This document shows positions 43,522-53,680 of a stretch of DNA of 64,000 nucleotides, piece after piece. The stretch covers positions 186,001 through 250,000 of the forward strand of contig JPHH03000017.1 of assembly GCA_000750105.3 (NCBI GenBank), in the 5' to 3' direction. The stretch comes from Tolypocladium sp. Sup5 PDA-1. Its lineage: Eukaryota > Ascomycota > Sordariomycetes > Hypocreales > Ophiocordycipitaceae. Positions within the stretch are counted from its first letter, which is position 1. Each line of letters opens with the position of its first letter. A model generated the notes under the pieces. The model did not search any database and was not told the origin of the DNA. It saw nothing but the letters and a program-made list of their open reading frames with translations. Position numbers and translations under genes: made by a program.

Positions 43522-44790
43522 TTAGGAGCTGCTGGTGGCGGCGCCGCCGTCCAGCTTCTGCGCCAGCTCGGCCACGTGAGCGTGCATGTCATAGCCGCAC
43601 ACCTCCTCGATGGTCAGCTTGCCCGGCCTGTCGTTGGCGCTGCTCCAGCCAATGCGCTCCGTGATGTCCGTCCTGGCGCGTTTGCTGCTTTCCTGCAGAC
43701 GCGTCGCGCGGGGCTTGCGTTCGTCCTCGTACAGCTGCAGCTTCTGAGCGACTGATAGGGAGGCGTACTTGGCCGAGAAGAGGATACCCAGGGCACCTGC
43801 GTCTTCCATGGCCATGCAAGCCCCTTGCGACTGATCGGGCATCATGGGGTGGGCTGCGTCGCCGAGAAGACAGCACTTGCCCTTGACCCAGTACGGGTAC
43901 GGGTCGTGGTTATACAGACGCCACATCTTGATGTCTTCGGCGTTGCGGAAGAGCGTCTTCAGCCGCTTGTCTAGGTCGGGAAACGTACTGGCCAGGTTCT
44001 CGCCGGTCGTCGAGATGTTCCAGCCGTCTTCCTTGAGGTCATTCTTCTCAGCCGGATAGAAGCAGTAGCAGCTCACCACGTCGTGGTTGGAGCAGGCGCT
44101 CATGACGATCTTGTTGATGCCCATGCCACCCCAGAACTCGATGGCGCTGTTTTCGCAAAACTCTCCGAGGCCGAGCTCACGCAGCTTGTCTGCGTGGATG
44201 ATGCATCGGTAGCAGCACGACGTCGAAGCGGAGACGTTTGGAACGATGCCAAGCTGCTCGCGCATCTGGCTCCGGATGCCATCAGCACAGACGATGACAT
44301 CGTGCGTTGCCTCGACGCCGTTCTCAAAGGCGATCTTGCCTTGGATGGGGTCCAGGGAGACGGCCTTGTGCCAGACCTTGAGGACGGCGGGAATGCCCTC
44401 TCCCTCGTCCGTCGTGGCCACGTGCTTGAGATGCTGGTGGAGGTCGATGCGATGGAAGTTGTTGTAGTCTGTGCCGAAGCGTTCCCGGTAGTCGCCGAGC
44501 GGGTAAACGCCTGAGACGTCGCCGGTAGTCCAGTCATGCCGGACGAGGTTCCGGAGGACGACGGGCCTGGCCGCCGAGACGTCGACGCCCCATTCCTGGA
44601 GGAAGCGGGAGCCGTTGGAGGCGCAGGACAGGGACGCTCCGACTTCGCCGCCGAAGTCGTAGCGTTCGTAGATGGTGACGCGGTGGCCGCCCCGGCGGAG
44701 GGCGATGGCGGCGGCGAGACCGCCTAGCCCGGACCCGACGATGGCAATGTCGAGGGGGGTGTGCTGCGGGGGGTCGGTGCTGCCAGGCAT
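43522..44790 (-). CDS. FAD-dependent monooxygenase, salicylate-hydroxylase-like
   Basis: An intronless frame of 422 residues starts at ATG 44790 (MPGSTDPPQ). An N-terminal FAD-binding Rossmann motif, VGSGLGGLAAAIALRRGG, occupies residues 18-35. VICADGIRS is the DG motif in the middle. CLLGDAAHPMMPDQSQGACM has the GD motif at 310-311. This is the group A flavoprotein hydroxylase layout that uses NAD(P)H and oxygen on aromatic acids such as salicylate or 6-hydroxynicotinate. The C-terminal SSS is not a clear peroxisomal signal. It is divergent from an anion symporter and convergent with a double-zinc-cluster factor. Together these suggest import and hydroxylation of an aromatic acid. Confidence 0.9.
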   Translation of the reverse strand: MPGSTDPPQHTPLDIAIVGSGLGGLAAAIALRRGGHRVTIYERYDFGGEVGASLSCASNGSRFLQEWGVDVSAARPVVLRNLVRHDWTTGDVSGVYPLGDYRERFGTDYNNFHRIDLHQHLKHVATTDEGEGIPAVLKVWHKAVSLDPIQGKIAFENGVEATHDVIVCADGIRSQMREQLGIVPNVSASTSCCYRCIIHADKLRELGLGEFCENSAIEFWGGMGINKIVMSACSNHDVVSCYCFYPAEKNDLKEDGWNISTTGENLASTFPDLDKRLKTLFRNAEDIKMWRLYNHDPYPYWVKGKCCLLGDAAHPMMPDQSQGACMAMEDAGALGILFSAKYASLSVAQKLQLYEDERKPRATRLQESSKRARTDITERIGWSSANDRPGKLTIEEVCGYDMHAHVAELAQKLDGGAATSSS

Positions 44791-46405
44791 GGTTGCGGCG
44801 AGGATCTTCTTGTTGTTCTTGTTTTTGTCGGGTGGACGGTTCTGTGTGTTTTCCTTCTGAAGCGAGTGAGCGCGGATTTCTCTTGTTCTTATGTTGGTTT
44901 CGAGCGCGCGGAAATTACACAGTGCTGGTAGGGACAAAAAAAGAAGGCTTCTCAGCCAAGGTCGGATTTGACGATGCTGCTATTATCCGCTCCTATGTCG
45001 GCGGAGCCTCGTAACGTCGTGATGCCGAGGGCCGTTGGCGAGCTATCGGAACTGTGCACGTTAGCGTCGACGAGCAGCAGGGTCAGTGGCGTACGATATT
45101 CAGCCTCATTCGAGCGAGGTAGCGAGGCGGACGTGCAAGTCTCCAGGTCGTCTATCTGACCCCCGCGAGCGCGCGCTTCGTCGCTATTCCGAAGACGCGC
45201 GGGGACGAGATGGATGACCTTGGCTTGAAGCTGTCCGGCCAGCATCGTCGACAAGCCACATCACAACCCCATGGGGGAAGAGGAGCGGATGGCGATGGCT
45301 GCCCATGCAGGGGCGATAAGGCGGGCGTCAAGGGCAGATCGGGCGCTGGGTCCGCGGGCACTAAGAGCGCGGCTGTCAAGTACCGGGGGTGCGACGGCGA
45401 CATTATCACCGACGACATCTGACGCAGATTGAGAGTTTGGCATGTACAGACCGTGATACATGGCTGCGCGGTGTGCATGTACAGACTGTCCGAGGGCCCT
45501 CAGGGTTCGTCTCCTGGACAGGGCGCCGTCAAGAGAAGACGTACTTTTGTAATCTACGGAGCACGTACGGTCCTTGTGGTATCTGCTTTCTGCCGCCGAC
45601 ATGACGTTGGTTGAAAACACGCACTGGCCGGAGAACGGGGGTCCGCAGCTATTCTGGGGAACGGGCCATGTACTTCGTAGTTACGTGTTAGTTAGTAGTT
45701 CCGACGGATCAAGGCAAATCAGGGACGGGAAGGGCAGCCGGCGGCGCAAATCGTGGGCCCGCGTCCTGCACGGATGGCATATTGCTCCCGTCCTCTGCGG
45801 TGGGATTGGCCAGTGCCGATGTGGCGTGTTGTGCATGCAGGGAGCCCGCCACGGACCGAGGAGCCGTCTGGAGAAGACGTTCGCGATGCGCTGGGCCTGA
45901 TGGTTACGTATCGTCTCGATGGCACGTTTCCGCCGGGCGGCGGTTTGTTCCCCGGTGCTAATTTCAACGGGCGCGGGCGATGTGGTTGATGATGATGCTA
46001 CGCTGACGATTGAGCCGGCTGCGAATGGGTGCGGCGGTGGCTGTTCGTTCCAGCCCGTGTTGGGTTCGCTTGTCTGGACTTGGACGTCGGCCCCTCGAGT
46101 CTCCAGGTTGTCTTGCCATCTCGCCGTGAAGCCCCCTTTCTTTAGTCACCGCGGTGCTTGGGGAGTAAGAGGAGGGAACGATATATATCGTCTTGGCCGC
46201 GCATGGTCTCGGGTGCTCTCGATACGTGACCACGGTCCATCAAGAGAGTTTAGTATTTACAGTTTGCTGGTGGCTGGCTCAACGCCCCCCAACTCGTTTT
46301 CGTCCCCCGTTTTAACTACCTATCCCCACATACCTCTACCCGGTGTCGACCCGAGTCAACGCTCTCGTGTTGATGCTAACTTATTACAACCCCCGAGCCG
46401 CGACA
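44791..46405. promoter_or_regulatory. Divergent promoter region of monooxygenase and symporter
   Basis: This 1.6 kb stretch lies between the starts of two divergently read genes and shows no coding content. It contains CGG-N11-CCG at 45629-45645, the spacing bound by Gal4-like Zn2Cys6 dimers, and a GTACTTCGTA word at 45670-45679. Confidence 0.5.
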
Positions 46406-47905
46406 ATGGAAAAGGAACCGCCGGCCGCCGTGCCGTCGACCAGCTCCGGCTCCGGCGACGACGAGGCCGTGGCGGCGGCGGAGCTGCGGCGCATCACGCG
46501 CCGGGTTGACTGGTCCATCATGCCGCTCATGTTCCTGTGCTACTTCCTGCAGTTCCTGGACAAGGTGCTCATCAACTACGCCAACATCATGGGCATCGCG
46601 ACGAGCCTGGGCTTCAAGGGCAACGACTTTGCGTGGATGGCGACGGCCTTCTTCATCGGCTACGCCGTCGCCGAGTTCCCGCAGGGCTTCCTCATCCAGC
46701 GCTTCCCCGTGAGCAAGGTGCTCGGCGTCAACGTCTTCCTCTGGGGCGTCACCATCTGCTGCACGGCGGCGACGCAGACCTTCCCCGGCGCGACGGCCGT
46801 GCGCACGCTGCTGGGCATGTTCGAGGCCGTCATCACGCCCGCGCTCATCATGATCACGTCGCAGTGGTACACGCGCCGGCAGGCCACGCCGCGCACGGGG
46901 ATATGGTACTGCGGGCTGGGCGCGGGACAGGTGGTCGGGGGGCTCATCTCGTGGGCCGCGCAGCACGGCCCGTCGCCGGCCAAGGGGTCGTCGTCGTCCT
47001 CGTCGTCGTCGTCGTCGTTTGAGGGCTGGCGCGTCATGTTCATCGCCGTGGGCGCCTTCAACCTGCTCGTCGCGGTGGCGGTGCTGTTCCGCATGCCGTC
47101 CGGGATCCGCAGCGCCAAGTTCCTCAGCGAGGGCGAGATGACGCTCATGGAGGAGGCGCTCGCGCGGGACCAGGCGGGCAACGGCAAGAAGGTGTTCCGG
47201 GTCGCGGGCATCGTCGAGGCCGCCAAGGACGCGCAGGTGTGGCTGCTGTGCCTCAACACGATCCTCATCGTCATCCCGTCGGGCATCATCACGACCTTCT
47301 CGGCGACGCTGATCCGCGGCTTCGGGTACACGCCCGGCGTCGCGGCGCTGCTCAACATGCCGTCGGGCGCCGTGTCCATCCTGGCGACGCTGCTGGGCAC
47401 CTTTGCCATCCTGTACGACTTCCCGCGCTGGCTGGCCATCTGCCTGCTGCTGGTGCCGACCATGGTCGGCGCGGGCCTCATGTCCTTTTACGACAGGTCG
47501 CCGGCGGGCGCGCTGGCGGGCATCTACCTCATCAACTTCGACGTGGCGCCGCTGGCGCTCATCTACGCGCTCGTGGGCGCCAACACCCAGGGCTACACCA
47601 AGAAGGTGGCGACCAACGCGGCCGTGGCCATGTGCTTCAGCATCGCCAACATCATCGGCCCGCAGACGTTCCGCCAGGAGGACGCGCCGGGGTACCTGCC
47701 GGCCAAGATCACCGTCTTCGGCGTCTGCGGCGGCTCGATTGCGGTGACGGTGCTGCTGCGTCTGCTGTACGGATGGCGCAACCGGCGGACGGCGGAGGCG
47801 CGGCGGCGGGAGCTGGAGGCGATTGATCGGGGGGAGGTTGATGCGAGGGTGGCCGGGGAGGACCAGACGGACAGGACGAACCCGGCGTTTTGCTACGTGT
47901 ATTGA
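46406..47905 (+). CDS. MFS anion:cation symporter (allantoate permease family)
   Basis: An intronless frame of 499 residues starts at an ATG with good context (GACAATGG). TM1 carries LCYFLQFLDKVLINYANIMG, and the AVAEFPQGFLIQRFPVSKVLG loop follows. The GMFEAVITPALIMITSQWY helix and the ending NPAFCYVY are also typical. These place it in the Dal5/Tna1-like symporter family. A run of ten Ser (195-204) sits in an extramembrane loop and is encoded by a TCG repeat, probably length-variable. Third codon positions are nearly all G or C. Divergent expression with the FAD monooxygenase suggests that it brings in the aromatic acid which that enzyme hydroxylates; this is inference. Confidence 0.9.
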   Translation: MEKEPPAAVPSTSSGSGDDEAVAAAELRRITRRVDWSIMPLMFLCYFLQFLDKVLINYANIMGIATSLGFKGNDFAWMATAFFIGYAVAEFPQGFLIQRFPVSKVLGVNVFLWGVTICCTAATQTFPGATAVRTLLGMFEAVITPALIMITSQWYTRRQATPRTGIWYCGLGAGQVVGGLISWAAQHGPSPAKGSSSSSSSSSSFEGWRVMFIAVGAFNLLVAVAVLFRMPSGIRSAKFLSEGEMTLMEEALARDQAGNGKKVFRVAGIVEAAKDAQVWLLCLNTILIVIPSGIITTFSATLIRGFGYTPGVAALLNMPSGAVSILATLLGTFAILYDFPRWLAICLLLVPTMVGAGLMSFYDRSPAGALAGIYLINFDVAPLALIYALVGANTQGYTKKVATNAAVAMCFSIANIIGPQTFRQEDAPGYLPAKITVFGVCGGSIAVTVLLRLLYGWRNRRTAEARRRELEAIDRGEVDARVAGEDQTDRTNPAFCYVY

Positions 47906-50037
47906 GTTGATGCCGTGCTGCGGATGCGTGCGTTGCGTGTAAGCCGAAACACGGAGTGTTGTCTACTCCGTACTCCTGGAAGATGTGTTGTCTGCGTCAT
48001 GTACATGCATCTGCTGTGGCCTTTGGCACACATAATACGAGTCGTATCCAAATAAGTCAAACCCGAGCGTCCTGCGTTGTTGGTTGGCATAAGTCTGTCA
48101 GGTTGTTTCCACCAACAACCAACAACATCAAGTGTCAGTACTTCGTATTCAACCAACAACCGGAGCAGTAATCAGTAGCCAGCAACAGACGTTCAGGAAT
48201 ACTGCCTTTCCCAATATTCAATACTCAGTATTCAATATTCAATACACTACCCTACCAAGCCATTGCCAAATCCGGCATGGAAACACGACATGACAGCCAG
48301 TCAAACACACAGCATCGGAGATTGATCTTGGCCCTCTGGTCCAACGGCTGTTAGGGCCATCTCCCCGCAGCAAGTTGGACCCTCTGGTCTCACCTCCACT
48401 GTCGTGAGTCGTCTAGCCACCCACGGCCGCGCCGCGCTGTTTGCGACGGCACCAGAAACCAACCGCCATCCAATCCTTCCCCACCAACCTGGATACGCTG
48501 TCTCTGGCAGCCGTCGTTCCGGGCGAAATTGAAACGCGATGCAGCATCTGCCCAGAGCAAACATGCCGCGCATCAAGGCCAAGCAAGCATTGAACCCATC
48601 GCGGCACGCACAGACTGCATGATCGGCATTTATGATTCCCGCGGAACTCGGCCGAGGGGATGGACGTTTCCGACGCAAGTGCTCGTCGGATAAGTTGGCA
48701 GGCAGCCTGCAGCGGCAACGGGCAGGATCTGATGTCAATTATGGATACTACGCCTGTAACTTACGTTACTCCGTATGTACGTGCGGGATGCATGCAGCAT
48801 CGTCGCAGCATCATCATGCCTGGCGCTCGATATCAGATCCGGCGGTCACATGTGCATGTTGCTCCACGACTCGTACGCGAGGGAGCTTGCGTGTACTACG
48901 AGTACGTACAGAATGTCCCCGTTTCCACCTCATCCGCAACCTGCGTGGTAGGCGAGTCCCGATCCTGGGGCCACGGCATGGACGTCGTCCATTGCCAGAA
49001 TGCCACCGCCGCGCATCCAGAGCTTGACCGCCACCAACCACGGACTCGAGTTCACGCCCGATCTAGCAGATTGCAAGAAATCGAAGTCGACAGCTCGCAT
49101 CCTTCGCGTGGCACGGCGATTGGCGGCGTCGCTTCCGTCTGCGCATTGTTCCACGCCGCCGGATGGCGCAACGAGGCTGCAGAATCGCATCTGGAGGCTC
49201 GTGGCGTTTGTTTGCGCCCAGCAGGTCGTTGCCATTGTCCGTTTTCAATACAGTATTAGTTAGTTACTAGCCAGCAAGGATGAGCGAGTATTGGGAGTGG
49301 CGCGCTGCTATATTTACCCGTCGCCCTTCCTAGCCGCTGCAGCACCAGCCAAACCCGTGGCCTAGTCCGTAGTTAATTCGCAGTCCTCGATCCGACGCAA
49401 CTCGAAACAAGCAGCACGAAACTGCCCGCAGCGTCGCAACGCATCGGGCCCTGGTGCCTTGGCCCCGATGCTGGGACCGGGTGCCCGCCGGTGCCCGAAG
49501 CGAAGTGGCCAACGGACCCGCCGCCGCTTCGTCCAGGACTCCAGTGCCATTCCCGCAGCCCCAATTGCCCGTCTTCACACAGTTCAATGCGGCTCATCAG
49601 TGGCTCCCCACTCGCGGCGGACTCCTTCGAGAAAAGGGCGTTTGCTCGGGGAAGCTCAGCCCCCTTTGCGACGGCTGCAGTGCGGGACCTCACTGGAGGC
49701 TTCCTCCCGGTAGCCCATTCCACCACCGACCGACGGCTCCGGGCTGGGCCTTTTGTCCTCCGTGGACTTTGCTAGTACGTACTCGTGCGCAGCAGAACCG
49801 CTGGCGGTTGCGCACGAAGCGAGGCGGGAATACGCTGGGTGCAGTCGGCGAGTCTTGTAATACCGCGGCGGATGGGGTCAAGGAGGCGTTTGCGCGGACT
49901 CGTAGGGCTCCTTTTCAGAGCACGCCGTCCGCGCTTTAATGTCCGTCGACCTCCCCTCGCAACTGCCTACCTATATACACGGATGATAGATGTAGACTAT
50001 ACACAGCATCGCCGTCTAAGCCGCATCACCGTCCAAC
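47906..50037. other. 2.1 kb intergenic region
   Basis: No gene is recognised. It holds TACTCCGTAC (47964-47973), GTACTTCGTA (48138-48147), TACTCCGTA (48777-48785), a CAACAACC-rich patch (about 48110-48166) and an AT-rich simple repeat (48212-48246). The end should hold the SDR gene promoter. Confidence 0.45.
48212..48246 (+). repeat. Short AT-rich imperfect repeat
   Basis: CAATATTCAATAC is repeated imperfectly about three times, as ATTCAATACTCAGTATTCAA and following bases. Confidence 0.6.
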
Positions 50038-51102
50038 ATGCCGTCCAAGATTGCGTCGCCCATTGAGCCGCCGGCCACCGTCGTCGTCACCGGCGCCAAC
50101 GGCTTCATCGCCCAGCACTGCATCGCAACACTCCTCAAGCACGGCTATCACGTCGTCGGGACCGTCAGAACCGCCAGCAAGGCCGACCATGTCAAGAAGA
50201 CGCACTCCTCGCACCCGCGCCTGGACCTCGTAGTCGTCGAGGACATCACATCCGCCCAGAGCTACCTGACGGCCCTGCGCTCAACATCGCCGAGCGCCAT
50301 CTTCCACCTCGCCGCCCCCTTCCACTACAATGCCACCAACTTTGAGCAAGACCTGATGATACCCGCCGTGCGAGGGTCCACGGCAATCCTGGAGGCGGCG
50401 GCGGAGATGAAGGGCGTCAAGAGGGTCGTCCACACAAACAGCTTCGCGTGCATCTACGATGCCGCGGCCGGGCCCTGTCCGGACAAGACTTACACGGCCC
50501 GGGACTGGAGCCCCCTGACGTACCAAGACGGCGTGGAAGCCTCCAACGCCCCGACGGCGTACCGGGCCAGCAAGACGGCGGCCGAGAAGGCGGCGTGGAG
50601 CTTCATGGAGGAGCGGAAGCTGGGATTCGACCTCGTCAGCCTGTGCCCGAGCATGGTGTTTGGGCCCTTCCTCCCGGAGTCAAAACCCAAGGCGATCGAG
50701 GACCTCAACACGAGCAACTTCATGGTCTGGTCCGTCGTCTCGGCGGGACAGAGCAACGCCGTGCCGCCGACCAAGGGCCCCGTCTGGGTCGACGTCCGGG
50801 ACGTTGCCGACGCCCACGTCCGGGCGCTCCGGGTGCCGGAAGCCGGGGGCGGCCGCTACCTGCTGTGCAATGACGTGTACTGCAACCAGGAGCTGGCGGA
50901 CGTGAGCCGCAAGGTCACCAGCAAGTACGCGGATCGGATCCCCGTGGGCGAGCCGGGCCGCCGGGAGAGCCACACGCACTTTGGGGTCGATGCCAGCGAG
51001 ACGGAGCGGGTGCTGGGGATACGGTGGAGGGGCTTGGAGGACTGCCTGGGCGAGCTTGTGCCTCAGCTGTTTGAGATTGAGCGCAACCAGAGCGCCTGGT
51101 GA
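50038..51102 (+). CDS. Extended SDR, dihydroflavonol-reductase/Gre2-like
   Basis: An intronless frame encodes 354 residues. The nucleotide-binding motif VVVTGANGFIAQH lies at 15-27 and FHLAAPFHYN at about 89-98. Catalytic Tyr175 and Lys179 are in AYRASKTAAEKAAW, and a SLCPSMVFGPFLPE motif follows the active site. This is the extended short-chain dehydrogenase family that includes dihydroflavonol 4-reductase, cinnamoyl-CoA reductase and yeast Gre2. It should reduce ketones or aldehydes with NADPH in the cytosol. It is the first of four genes around a levoglucosan-kinase-like gene, read in the same direction as the activator 0.5 kb downstream. Involvement in oxidising or reducing a sugar derivative is possible but not shown. 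Confidence 0.88.
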   Translation: MPSKIASPIEPPATVVVTGANGFIAQHCIATLLKHGYHVVGTVRTASKADHVKKTHSSHPRLDLVVVEDITSAQSYLTALRSTSPSAIFHLAAPFHYNATNFEQDLMIPAVRGSTAILEAAAEMKGVKRVVHTNSFACIYDAAAGPCPDKTYTARDWSPLTYQDGVEASNAPTAYRASKTAAEKAAWSFMEERKLGFDLVSLCPSMVFGPFLPESKPKAIEDLNTSNFMVWSVVSAGQSNAVPPTKGPVWVDVRDVADAHVRALRVPEAGGGRYLLCNDVYCNQELADVSRKVTSKYADRIPVGEPGRRESHTHFGVDASETERVLGIRWRGLEDCLGELVPQLFEIERNQSAW

Positions 51103-51607
51103 TTGATGGCGGGATGCTGATGGATGACCTGAACGTTGTAACTTATATCCACGCCCACAAGGGCTAGCACCATGGCGAATACCTACCTTGGCGAATGAAC
51201 TCATGACCGGAATTGGCTGACCACGGTGAGCATCTGGAGACGGCTGCGACGTGGCAAAATTCTCCGAGAACGGCATGGAGCGTGCATGGTTCATCCCAGC
51301 GCTTTCCAAGCGTCAATCACAAGCCGCAGAGATCTGAGACGAGTGCGGACACCATCATTGCACGGTGCCATCTCCGCCCTGTCCGCCTCCCTCACGCCGC
51401 GGCGGCACAGTGCCAGAGAAGCCGCCTCGCGGTCGCCTGCAAAGAGCATGGTTCCGAATCCTACCCTGCAGGCCTGGAGTCGTCAACCAACAGCCTCCTC
51501 CGCATCCCAGGCTGGTCACGAGCCCGACTGGCGAAACCACGTCGGGGTCCGCGAAGCATGCATGTCCGCAACTCGATGAGTCGCTTAAACGGCATCGAGC
51601 GACCCGG
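51103..51607. other. Short intergenic region upstream of the activator gene
   Basis: It holds the activator promoter. A frame continuous with the gene is open upstream to about 51365 but has no ATG before 51608. Confidence 0.45.
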
Positions 51608-53602
51608 ATGATGGAGGCCGACACAGCAGCGGCCGCCGCCCGAGGCGCCTCCGAGCACAGCGCCAGCACCAGCACCGGCACCCCGACCAGCGCCAGCAAG
51701 CCCAAGCAGAGGCGCGTCACCCAGGCCTGCGACTACTGCCACCAGCGCAGCATCCGCTGCCGGCCCAGCGGCGACGGCGCCACCTGTCGCAACTGCAAGG
51801 ACTTTGACCAGCCGTGCACGTATCACCGGAAGCCTCGCCGCCGCGGCGTACAGCCCCGTCCGGGGAGCGCGGCTGGAACTCCCACGGCGGCCGCGGCGAT
51901 CAAGGTCGAGCCGGGATCCGACCAGACGCGCCCTTTGACATCGGGCTCGGGCTCTGTGGGCAGGTCGCGACAGGTGTCGGTTGCGTATCGCGGCGCCAAC
52001 CCGGCCAAGACGCTGCAGGATGCCTGGGAACCGCCCGTCATCGCCAGCCAGGCCACCGTCGTGGACCTGGTCGAGCTCTACTTTGAGATTGTCTATCCCA
52101 TCTTCCCCTTCTTCCATCAGCCCTCCTTCACCCGGCGCATCTCCCGGGCCGACTACATGACCAGCCGGACGCTCTTTGCAACCACCATGGCCGTCTGCGC
52201 CCTCGTCAGCAGCCGCATCCGGGACGGCTCCGTGACGAATCCGCGCTGGAACCTCGACTCGCTGCGGGATCCACCACCGGATGTCTTCTACAGCGAGGCC
52301 AAGAGACAGCTGATCGATATCAGCTCAGACTCGAGCTTGGACGTGCTCCGTGCTCACGCGATACTGGCCATTGCCGCCATCCAGAACAGCAAGGTGAGAG
52401 ACATGCACCAGCATCTTGGCACATATCACACCCTTGTCGCCATGGATGCTCTGCACGACGAGTCGAACTGGCCAGCAGGGATCGGCGTGATTGAAAAGGA
52501 AGAGAGAAGGAGATTGGTAAGTGCGTTGAAACATCAGCAGGGTGCATCCGCGGCTGAAACGTTGTTCTAGTTTTGGTCCATTTACACGCTGGACATTTAC
52601 ACCTCTGTCGTCTGGGGAGGCATCATTCGATCACGCGAGCAGCAGTCAAATGTAGCGTATCCCATGGAAGTCGATGACGAGTTCATCGAGGACGGCAGCG
52701 TTCCCCAAGCCGACCACAGCCCCACGTCCGTCAGCTCGTCGTCGACCCGACGGGCGCTCACGGTGCAGTCCGACTGCTGGCTCTCCGGATGGAACTTCAT
52801 CACCGACCTCTACAGGGTGTTGGAGCACGCCCTGACGCGGTTTCGATATCACAGCAACCGCTCTCGCCGCCAGTCCTTTTTACACGAGATATTCGAGGAC
52901 AAGTTCACGAGCGTCACCGAGGCATCCGTTCGAAACAGCGTTCTGCAAATGTACCTCAACCTCCCGACCTGTTTCAAGGAGACGCCGCAAGTGACGTACA
53001 ACGTGAAGAAGGACAGATTTGGATTTCAGGCCGCCAACATCACCGGGAGTCTGCAGCTTGTCCGCATGGTCCTCTTCGCCGCCGGGGGCGCCAGCATCGA
53101 CGAGCGTTGCCAGATCGTCCGGGAAGTCGTCGATGCCTTCATCTCCGTACCCGTGACCTACTTGATTGCCATCAGCACGCCGCTGCTGCACCACCTGGGA
53201 GGCATTGGCGCCTTTCTCGGCTCCGTGTTTGAGGAGCCTCTGAGTGAGGCAGACTACGGCCAGGTGCGGTCCATCATGCTGTCGCTGGCGCAACTGCTCG
53301 AGACTTTGGAAGCGATCCACCATTCGGCGAGCGCGAGCGAGAAACTCCGGTCACAGGTGGCACGCATCGACGAGTACATGGCCACGCAGCGACAACCCGC
53401 ACCGCTACAGCTACCGGATAATAGGGAAGTGGTTGTGCCGGCCCAGGCTGTTGCTGCCGGCAATCGCAACGTGGGCGCTGGCGCATACCAAGGGATGGGC
53501 CCCGGGATGACCGAGGGGTGGTCGTTCCAGGTTCCGGCCGAACTACTAGGGGAGCTTTCCTGGAACTTTGACTTTGGGCAGCCTTGGAACAATAATGGGT
53601 AG
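51608..53602 (+). CDS. Zn2Cys6 transcriptional activator (Fungal_trans type)
   Basis: Two exons, 51608-52516 and 52571-53602, with a 54-nt GTAAGT...TAG intron give 646 residues. The ATG at 51608 is followed at once by a second ATG. The zinc cluster runs from Cys41 to Cys70 (CDYCHQRSIRC, then CRNCKDFDQPC) with a longer loop typical of the XlnR/xylanolytic type. A basic RKPRRRG patch follows. The regulatory domain includes YFEIVYPIFPFFHQPSF, the LRAHAILAIAAIQNSK helix and FWSIYTLDIYTSVVWGGII across the splice junction. It ends 78 bp from the stop of the sugar porter, which it may regulate together with the anhydrosugar kinase. Confidence 0.9.
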
Positions 53603-53680
53603 GCATTGATGCCAAGGTAATTAAAACTGAAATTGTCGGCACAAGAACTGAATTAAAGTACATTTGTCTCAAGCTAGCAT

